This document shows, one piece after another, positions 58,379 through 64,000 of a stretch of 64,000 bases of DNA. The translations under genes were made by a program, and so were the position numbers. This DNA is from Corynebacterium minutissimum (GTDB lineage: Bacteria; Actinomycetota; Actinomycetes; Mycobacteriales; Mycobacteriaceae). The notes under the pieces were generated by a model. That model was not told where the DNA came from. It saw only the letters and a list, made by a program, of their open reading frames with translations, and did no database searches. Each line of letters opens with the position of its first letter. Position 1 is the stretch's first letter. The DNA lies in NCBI RefSeq assembly GCF_000988205.1, contig NZ_LAYQ01000021.1, forward strand, positions 39,361-103,360, read 5' to 3'.

Positions 58379-59632
58379 GTGAATAACTTCATCCAGTCCG
58401 TACTGGGCTTGCCGCTGACTGACCCCGTGAACGGCGGGATCTACATTGCTATCTTGGTCATCAGCGCGCTGCTCATTGCGTGGCGCCTGCGCAAGCGCGA
58501 CTTCGTGTCCTTCCTTCTCGCCGCAGTCATTGCTACCGTGGCCTACTTCGCGCTTAAGCATTGGGACGTCCCGTTCTACCTTTTCGTGGCTGGGCTCGTA
58601 CCCATCGCGGCGCTCATCTCCCTCATTCACCATGCGGGCCGTCGTGTCCTTATGGCCGTGATAGCAGCATTCTCGGCACTTGCGGTGGCCGGCCTGGCCA
58701 ATATGGAGTACCAGTCCTATCCGGACATCGCCTCGCTCGATCCCACGCCGGTAGCCCAAGAGATGGACTACGGCCAATTCAAGGCCATCAAGTCCGCGGA
58801 TTCCGCTGCGATTGTGCACGTGGATCTTCCGGGTACCACCTCAGGGTTCAGCGCGCGCCAGGCCACGGCCTATATCCCGCCGGCCTATTGGAGCAAGAAG
58901 GATATGAATCTTCCCGTCCTAGTCCTGCTCCACGGCAACCCGGGTGGGCCCGAGCAGTGGTTCGGCTCCGGCGAGGCGGCCGAAACCGCCGATGCCTTCC
59001 AACGCGCCAATGGGGGACTAAGCCCCATCGTCGTGGCGGTCGACGCCACCGGCAGTGAGACCGCCAATCCCATCTGCGCGGACACCTCCGTGGCCAAGGT
59101 CATGACCTACCTAACAACCGACGTGCCGACAGGAATCAAAACCGCTTTCCGTGTCGACGAGAATCAACAACATTGGACCGTCGCTGGTTTGTCATACGGC
59201 GGAACCTGCTCTCTGCAGATCCTCACCAATCATCCCGAAGCCTATGGCCAGGCAGTGGACATCTCCGGCGAGGCCGAACCCACTATTGGAAACCACGCCG
59301 CCACCGTGTCCAAGTTCTATGGTGGCGATGAAGCCGCCTACCAAGCCGCTAATCCTGCACACCTGCTGGCGACGAAAAAGTACCCCGACCACCAGGCCAT
59401 CTTAATCGCCGGCAACCGCGACACTAACGCGGTGAAAGCACTCAGCCAGTTGAGTGATGCCGCCCGCGCCGCCGGCATGCGGACTTTCTACACCACCCGC
59501 CCGGGTGGGCATTCCTTCGAGGTGTGGCGCCCGGCTCTGCGCGAAACTTTCGCCTGGATCGCCCGCCAAGGTGGTTTGAAAGATGTGAACGATCCTTTTG
59601 ATGGAGTCCAAGATGCAGATCTTCAGCGCTAA
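58379..59632 (+). CDS. Membrane-anchored alpha/beta hydrolase (esterase family)
   Basis: 417 residues from GTG 58379. Three or four N-terminal membrane spans (within residues 18-105) precede an extracytoplasmic esterase domain with LVLLHGNPGGPEQWFG, the nucleophile Ser271 in VAGLSYGGTCSLQ and the His in TRPGGHSFEVW. The fold resembles esterase D / mycolyltransferase-type enzymes. Its last 20 nt overlap the aminoacyl-lipid synthase gene. In C. glutamicum similar neighbours hydrolyse aminoacylated lipids; that role here is inference. Confidence 0.82.
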   Translation: MNNFIQSVLGLPLTDPVNGGIYIAILVISALLIAWRLRKRDFVSFLLAAVIATVAYFALKHWDVPFYLFVAGLVPIAALISLIHHAGRRVLMAVIAAFSALAVAGLANMEYQSYPDIASLDPTPVAQEMDYGQFKAIKSADSAAIVHVDLPGTTSGFSARQATAYIPPAYWSKKDMNLPVLVLLHGNPGGPEQWFGSGEAAETADAFQRANGGLSPIVVAVDATGSETANPICADTSVAKVMTYLTTDVPTGIKTAFRVDENQQHWTVAGLSYGGTCSLQILTNHPEAYGQAVDISGEAEPTIGNHAATVSKFYGGDEAAYQAANPAHLLATKKYPDHQAILIAGNRDTNAVKALSQLSDAARAAGMRTFYTTRPGGHSFEVWRPALRETFAWIARQGGLKDVNDPFDGVQDADLQR

Positions 59633-62057
59633 CAACTTCCGACACCTCGCGCGGCGCACACCGGTGACGTGGGCGTTGATCCTTCTGATGTGGGCACTAG
59701 CCATCGTGACGTACCTAGCACCTCAACTGGACGGTATTACTCAGACTACCGGGCTGACCGGTCGTACCTTCGGCACGGTTGTGGCACTCACCCTCATGGC
59801 CCTGGCTTTCGTTCTCCCCTCGGAATACCGGCTAGGTTCCCTGCGCACTCTCGCCGTTGGTATCGTCACGCAGCTTATCTCCGTTCCCTTGGCCTACGTA
59901 GCCGCCCACGGCATCGAAGAGCTCGGGCTAAACCGCTGGGGCGATGATCTTCTGAGCTCCACTGACTTATCACCCATCGGTTTCATCGTGAGTACTGTCG
60001 GCTTCGCTTCTGCGTGGATGCCGCGCCTCTGGCAGCGCCGCGTACGCCTCAGCATCCTTGCTCTGACTCTCACCATGGCCCTGTATGGCGGTACTTTGAG
60101 CGATGTCCTCGGCGTGAGCGCCTCGGTGCTGTCCATCGCGGCCGGTATCGCATGGAGTGTCTTTGTGCCCCGCACGAGCGCGCAGCGCCCAGCCGTTTTC
60201 CATCGTGCCTCAGTGCCCGAGCGCCGAGTGCTCACCGCGCTCATCTTGGGCGTGGTAGCCATTGGCCCAGCCTTCGTGGCCCTTGACCCGCTGGCCGAAG
60301 GGCCCTTCAGCCCAGTCACCCGACTGATGTGGTCCTTCAACTCTGCTGCTTATCACGCCACTGAGCTCTGCCAAACTGACCCTATAAGCCAGGCCTGCCA
60401 AGCCGCCCTCGACGTTGCCCGCGTCCACGGCGTGGGTCCGGCCATCGCCAGTTTCATGCCGCTCATCATCCAACTCGTACTGTGCTTCGGCCTCATCCGC
60501 GGACGCCGTCTTGCTTGGTTGCTATCCGTCCTTACCCAGGTACTCGTCATCGCTGTGCTTCTAGCTCAGCTGTGGGACTTTAGCCAAGAAGGCCTGGTGC
60601 TCTACGGCGTGAATCTCGCCGCTGTGGTCCTGCCCTGGGCCACCTGCCTCCTCGTACTAATCTGGAATCACCGCGTGTTCCACATTCACGAAAGCGCAGG
60701 TGCGCTGGGCCAGGCCGCTGGCAAAATCGCTGCTGCCTTCGCCCTCACAGCCGCTCTCTGGGGAGTCGGCGCACTACTTCTCAAGGACGGCTTCGTCGAG
60801 ACAGCCACTGCCGGATCGATCCTGTCCGAACTCCCTCTGCGCTACGTCCCACCAGTCGTGGCCACTCTGCTCCCGCTCGAACTTGCACCGACCACGTGGC
60901 TGACCTGGGCCCTCTACGAGTGGGCCGGCACTCTATTCTGGATGTACGCAGCGTGGGTTGCTTACCGCATGTTTGCCACGCCGGCTAACCCTGAGGCCGC
61001 TGAGGCCCGCGAGCGTGCCCGCGCCATCCTGGAACAGGGCAGTGGTGACCACCTCTCCGCCATGACCCTGTGGAAGGGGAACCGCTACTTCTTTAACGAC
61101 AGCAACTACGTGGCCTACCGCGTCCACAACGGGATTGCGCTCAGCCTCGGCGAGCCAGTAGGCAATGACCCGCAAGCCACCGCATCCGCCTTCGAGGACT
61201 TCGCGCGCGAACAAGGCTGGCGCCCAGCCTGGTACTCAGTACGGGAAAGCTTTACCCGTCCCGGCTTCCACTGCCTCGAAGTAGCCGAAGAAGCCGTCCT
61301 GGACACCTCTAACACCGAGTTCAAAGGCAAGAAATTCCAGAACATTCGCACCGCCCGCAACAAGGCCGGCAAAGAGGGCGTCACCACGCTGTGGACGGAG
61401 TGGAAGGACCTCGATCTTGCCACCCGCAACAAAATTGCCGAGCTCTCCGAAGAATGGGTCTCTGACAAAGCTCTCCCGGAGATGGGCTTTACTTTGGGCG
61501 GTGTTACCGAGCTGCGGGAGGAAGGCACCAAGCTACTGCTCGCGCTGGGGGAGGACGGCACGTTGCACGGCGTGACATCCTGGCTCCCTGTTCGTGAAAA
61601 CGGCAGCGTGGTGGGCTACACCCTCGACGTCATGCGCCGCGCCGACCACGGCTTCAAAGGCGCTATCGAGCTGCTCATTTCTGAGGCCATGATCATCGCC
61701 GCCGGCGAAGGCTGCGCCTGGATTTCGCTCTCCGGTGCGCCCCTGTCAGGAACACCGGAGGAGCCCGGGCTTCTCGACGCCCTCCTCACCCGCCTCGGCG
61801 AAGAAATGGAGCCCCTCTACGGCTTCCGCAGCCTGGCCGCCTCCAAGCACAAATTCCAGCCGGAAGAACACAAGTGGTACCTGGCCTACAACGATGAGCT
61901 GGCACTGCCCGCCATTGGACTAGCCGTTGTACACGCCTACGTGCCCGACATGCGCGCAGCCGACGCCGCCCGAGCTGTGAAGACGTGGTTGGCTGAGCGC
62001 AAGCAAGCCAAAGCGGAGCAAAGCGCAACGGAACCCAGCAAAGCAGATCCACGCTAA
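59613..62057 (+). CDS. Aminoacyl-phosphatidylglycerol synthase-like membrane protein (DUF2156)
   Basis: 814 residues from ATG 59613 (GGAG 8 nt upstream; ATG 59601 also in frame). Twelve or more membrane spans fill residues 1-460. The C-terminal DUF2156 domain of two GNAT folds starts near GNRYFFNDSNYVAYRV and includes SLGEPVGNDPQATASAFEDF, NIRTARNKAGKEGVTTLW and ISLSGAPLSGTPEEPG. This is the MprF/LysX-type architecture without a lysyl-tRNA synthetase part. It moves an amino acid from tRNA onto phosphatidylglycerol or diacylglycerol, altering surface charge. It overlaps the esterase gene. Confidence 0.87.
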   Translation: MQIFSANNFRHLARRTPVTWALILLMWALAIVTYLAPQLDGITQTTGLTGRTFGTVVALTLMALAFVLPSEYRLGSLRTLAVGIVTQLISVPLAYVAAHGIEELGLNRWGDDLLSSTDLSPIGFIVSTVGFASAWMPRLWQRRVRLSILALTLTMALYGGTLSDVLGVSASVLSIAAGIAWSVFVPRTSAQRPAVFHRASVPERRVLTALILGVVAIGPAFVALDPLAEGPFSPVTRLMWSFNSAAYHATELCQTDPISQACQAALDVARVHGVGPAIASFMPLIIQLVLCFGLIRGRRLAWLLSVLTQVLVIAVLLAQLWDFSQEGLVLYGVNLAAVVLPWATCLLVLIWNHRVFHIHESAGALGQAAGKIAAAFALTAALWGVGALLLKDGFVETATAGSILSELPLRYVPPVVATLLPLELAPTTWLTWALYEWAGTLFWMYAAWVAYRMFATPANPEAAEARERARAILEQGSGDHLSAMTLWKGNRYFFNDSNYVAYRVHNGIALSLGEPVGNDPQATASAFEDFAREQGWRPAWYSVRESFTRPGFHCLEVAEEAVLDTSNTEFKGKKFQNIRTARNKAGKEGVTTLWTEWKDLDLATRNKIAELSEEWVSDKALPEMGFTLGGVTELREEGTKLLLALGEDGTLHGVTSWLPVRENGSVVGYTLDVMRRADHGFKGAIELLISEAMIIAAGEGCAWISLSGAPLSGTPEEPGLLDALLTRLGEEMEPLYGFRSLAASKHKFQPEEHKWYLAYNDELALPAIGLAVVHAYVPDMRAADAARAVKTWLAERKQAKAEQSATEPSKADPR

Positions 62058-62107
62058 GACCAGTGTGTTGACAGAACCTCGTGCACACCTTCGGGCACAA
62101 TGTTCTC

Positions 62108-63832
62108 ATGTCGAAGTTCTCTGAGGTCCTAGACCAGCTGCGTGAAAACCAACCAAAGGCAAAGTACGGCATTGCCTTTGAGAAGCTGATGGTCAACTAT
62201 TTCAAGACTGACCCGACCTTGAAGAACCAATTCGATGAGGTCTGCCGCTGGACGGATTGGCGCTACAACGGCGGCAAGGCTGACACCGGCATTGACCTAG
62301 TGGCCCGCCGCGTCGATGATGGCACGTGGACCGCCATCCAGTGCAAGTTCTATGACTCCAAGGCGCGCATCCAGAAGTCCCACCTGGATTCCTTCTTCGA
62401 GGCCTCCGGTCACTCCTTCGAAACAGAAGACGGCCGCCAGCACTTCGGCAGCCGCCTGATTATCTCCACCACGGACCACTGGTCCTCCCATGCGGAGGAC
62501 GCCCTGGCCAACCAAATCATTCCCACCAGCCGCATGGGTATTTCCGCCATCGCGGAATCACCCATCAACTGGGACGTGGCCTTCCCGGGTTCAGAGGTGC
62601 GCGACAAGACCATCCAGATCAACCTCTCCCAGCGTGAGACCTTCGAGCCCCGCCCACACCAGCAGGCGGCCATCGACAAAGCCATCGAAGGATTCAAGAC
62701 CCATGAACGCGGCAAGCTCATCATGGCCTGCGGCACCGGCAAGACCTTTACCGCCCTGCGCCTCGCGGAGCGCGTCGCTGAGGACAACGGCGGCAAGGCC
62801 CGCATCCTCTTCCTTGTGCCGTCTATTTCCTTGCTCTCCCAAACCCTGAAGGAATGGACTGCCCAAGGCCGCCTGGACATGCGCGCCTTTGCGGTGTGCT
62901 CTGATAGCAAGGTCTCCAAGAAGGCCGAAGACATCGCCGTCTACGACCTTGAAGTCCCAGTTTCTACCGAAGGCAAGGACATCACCACGCGCTTTGAATC
63001 CGGCAAGCGCGCCAAGGGCCTCAACATCGTCTTCTCCACTTACCAGTCCATCCAGGCGGTGCACGATGCCCAGCAGGTAGGCCTCGATGATTTCGACCTC
63101 GTCATCTGCGATGAAGCCCACCGCACCACCGGCATCACCTTGGCCGGGGAGGATGCCAGCAACTTCGTCCGCGTCCACGATGCCGACTACATCAAGGCAG
63201 CCAAGCGCCTCTACATGACAGCCACCCCACGCCTTTATGACGAAGCCGTCAAGGGCAAGGCCGAAGAGCACTCCGCGGAGCTGGCCTCCATGGATGATGA
63301 AGCCATCTACGGCCCGGAGTTCTACCGCCTCGGCTTCGGTGAAGCCGTGGACAAGGGCCTACTCACGGACTACAAGGTGCTTGTCATGACCGTGGATGAA
63401 TCCGTGGCTGCCCAAGCTATGGCCCACAGTGAGAACAACCAGGTCAACCTTTCTCTAGCGTCTGCCATGATTGGCGCCTGGAACGGCCTGGCCAAGCGCT
63501 CCGGCGATTTGCAGGGCAAGAAGGGCGGCTTTGAGGAAGACGCCCAGCCCATGCAGCGCGCCGTGGCCTTCGCCAAGGACATCAAGACCTCCCAACTCAT
63601 TGCGGAGACTTACCCCTCACTCATCGGTACACACCAAGAGTTGCTCAAAGAAAAGGCAGTGCTTAACGACGTCTCCCTCACCAACGTCGACCTAAACGTC
63701 GCCGCCCAGCACGTTGATGGCAGCATGAACGCCATGGAGCGCGGCACCAAGCTTTCCTGGCTGGAGGCTCCTTCGGGGGGGGTGTTCCTATATAGGTTGT
63801 CAACTCCGTGGGTGGGCTTGTTGGGGGCATGA
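62108..63832 (+). pseudogene. Type ISP-like restriction enzyme, nuclease-helicase part, truncated by an insertion
   Basis: The frame from ATG 62108 (GTG 62081 upstream is less likely) encodes 574 residues. Residues 1-150 form an Mrr-like nuclease with GIDLVARR and the QCK of IQCKFYD. An SF2 helicase follows: MACGTGKTFTALRL, LFLVPSISLLSQT, VICDEAHRTTG and YMTATPRLYDE. Type ISP enzymes such as LlaGI continue with the second helicase lobe, a methyltransferase and a target domain. Here homology ends at about 63777 (LEAPSG) and the frame reads into an insertion sequence, stopping at 63832. The rest may resume beyond the window. Confidence 0.82.
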
Positions 63833-63879
63833 AGGGCTTCTGCTTCGCCGTGTGAATGTTGTTTTCGGGCATCTCGAGG

Positions 63880-63908
63880 AGCCGATTGGGCTTGCTGCTC
63901 AATCGGCT
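63880..63908. terminator. Hairpin near the end of the insertion sequence
   Basis: AGCCGATTG (63880-63888) pairs exactly with CAATCGGCT (63900-63908). It lies 19 nt after the stop of the minus-strand transposase-like gene and could stop its transcript or block read-through from the host gene. Confidence 0.5.
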
Positions 63909-63927
63909 TGGATGGGGGCTGTTGGTT

Positions 63928-64000
63928 CTAAGCTGCTGTGGCCTGTTGGACTGTGGAGATGTCTCGGTAGAGCTCGCCGCTACGCATCATGCGAAGAGAA
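63928..64000 (-). CDS. Probable transposase, C-terminal 23 residues only
   Basis: On the minus strand an open frame enters from beyond the window and ends at TAG 63928-63930 with LRMMRSGELYRDISTVQQAT and two alanines. The position just inside the IS end fits the C-terminus of its transposase. The segment is too short to assign a family. Confidence 0.45.
   Translation of the reverse strand, partial: SLRMMRSGELYRDISTVQQATAA

Larger units (their letters stand above)
63772..64000. mobile_element. Insertion sequence end, runs off the window
   Basis: From a G-run at 63772-63782 the sequence loses all relation to the helicase. It carries the A/T-containing GTGTTCCTATATAGGTTG typical of an IS terminus, then non-coding sequence, a 9-bp hairpin and the 3' end of a minus-strand gene. 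The exact left terminus is hidden in the G-run. Family cannot be named from this part. Confidence 0.7.

Noticed and set aside
62068..62101. TTGACA plus CACAAT as a promoter for the restriction gene
   Set aside because: The spacing is about 22 bp, too long for a standard promoter; the -10-like element alone could serve a leaderless start but the evidence is weak.

Overview
The window is a high-GC actinobacterial chromosome segment, almost certainly Corynebacterium. The gene order argS-lysA-hom-thrB, rho-prfA-prmC-tsaC-wecA-atpIBEFHAGDC, nucS, glgB-glgE and etfB-etfA-nifS follows the corynebacterial backbone as I remember it from C. glutamicum. Proline-rich secreted hydrolases, a NucS endonuclease and mycothiol-type arsenate reductase also fit. 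The accessory content (LutABC lactate oxidation, copper nitrite reductase, modABC) suggests a skin or mucosal species in the C. aurimucosum / minutissimum / striatum area; that species guess is inference.

Layout. 1-4.5 kb: the end of an SbcC-like ATPase, a MarR regulator, small hypothetical genes, a palindrome-rich intergenic stretch and tRNA-Arg(CCG). 4.7-11.3 kb (minus): a secreted tripeptidyl-aminopeptidase-like hydrolase, then lutABC and the L-lactate permease, which together import and oxidise lactate. 11.5-16.9 kb (plus): argS and the aspartate-family genes lysA, hom and thrB. 16.9-26.6 kb: an anaerobic respiration block. On the minus strand lie the ArnR-like Fe-S regulator, a fused molybdate permease/ATPase (ModBC), ModA and a DUF2249 protein. 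On the plus strand are a polytopic membrane protein and a three-domain copper nitrite reductase. These converge on a molybdenum-cofactor set (mobA, moaC, moeA, moaA). 26.7-45.7 kb: acyl-CoA ligase, then rho to the complete F1Fo ATP synthase operon, then nucS and small conserved genes. 45.9-62 kb: peptide-binding lipoprotein, arsenate reductase, the glycogen/maltose-1-phosphate enzymes GlgB and GlgE, an ABC ATPase, NUDIX, a methyltransferase, EtfBA with a cysteine desulfurase, and an esterase/aminoacyl-lipid synthase pair. 62.1-64 kb: the nuclease-helicase part of a type ISP-like restriction enzyme, cut by an insertion sequence that runs off the window.

Quality caveat. Eight genes (the secreted hydrolase, lutC, lldP, hom, mobA, moaA, wecA, atpA) each carry what looks like exactly one missing G or C. 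Restoring one base gives a full-length protein every time. As atpA, wecA and hom are central genes, these are best read as systematic sequence errors rather than eight pseudogenes.

Most noteworthy: an in-frame palindromic 24-bp repeat inserted in prmC; two copies of a ~70-bp nested palindrome 44 kb apart; a 22-bp perfect inverted repeat and a 96-bp cruciform-like element near the left end; competing hairpins in the ATP-synthase leader; and the nitrite-reductase/Mo-cofactor block with its uncharacterised membrane protein. I saw no CRISPR array, rRNA or prophage.
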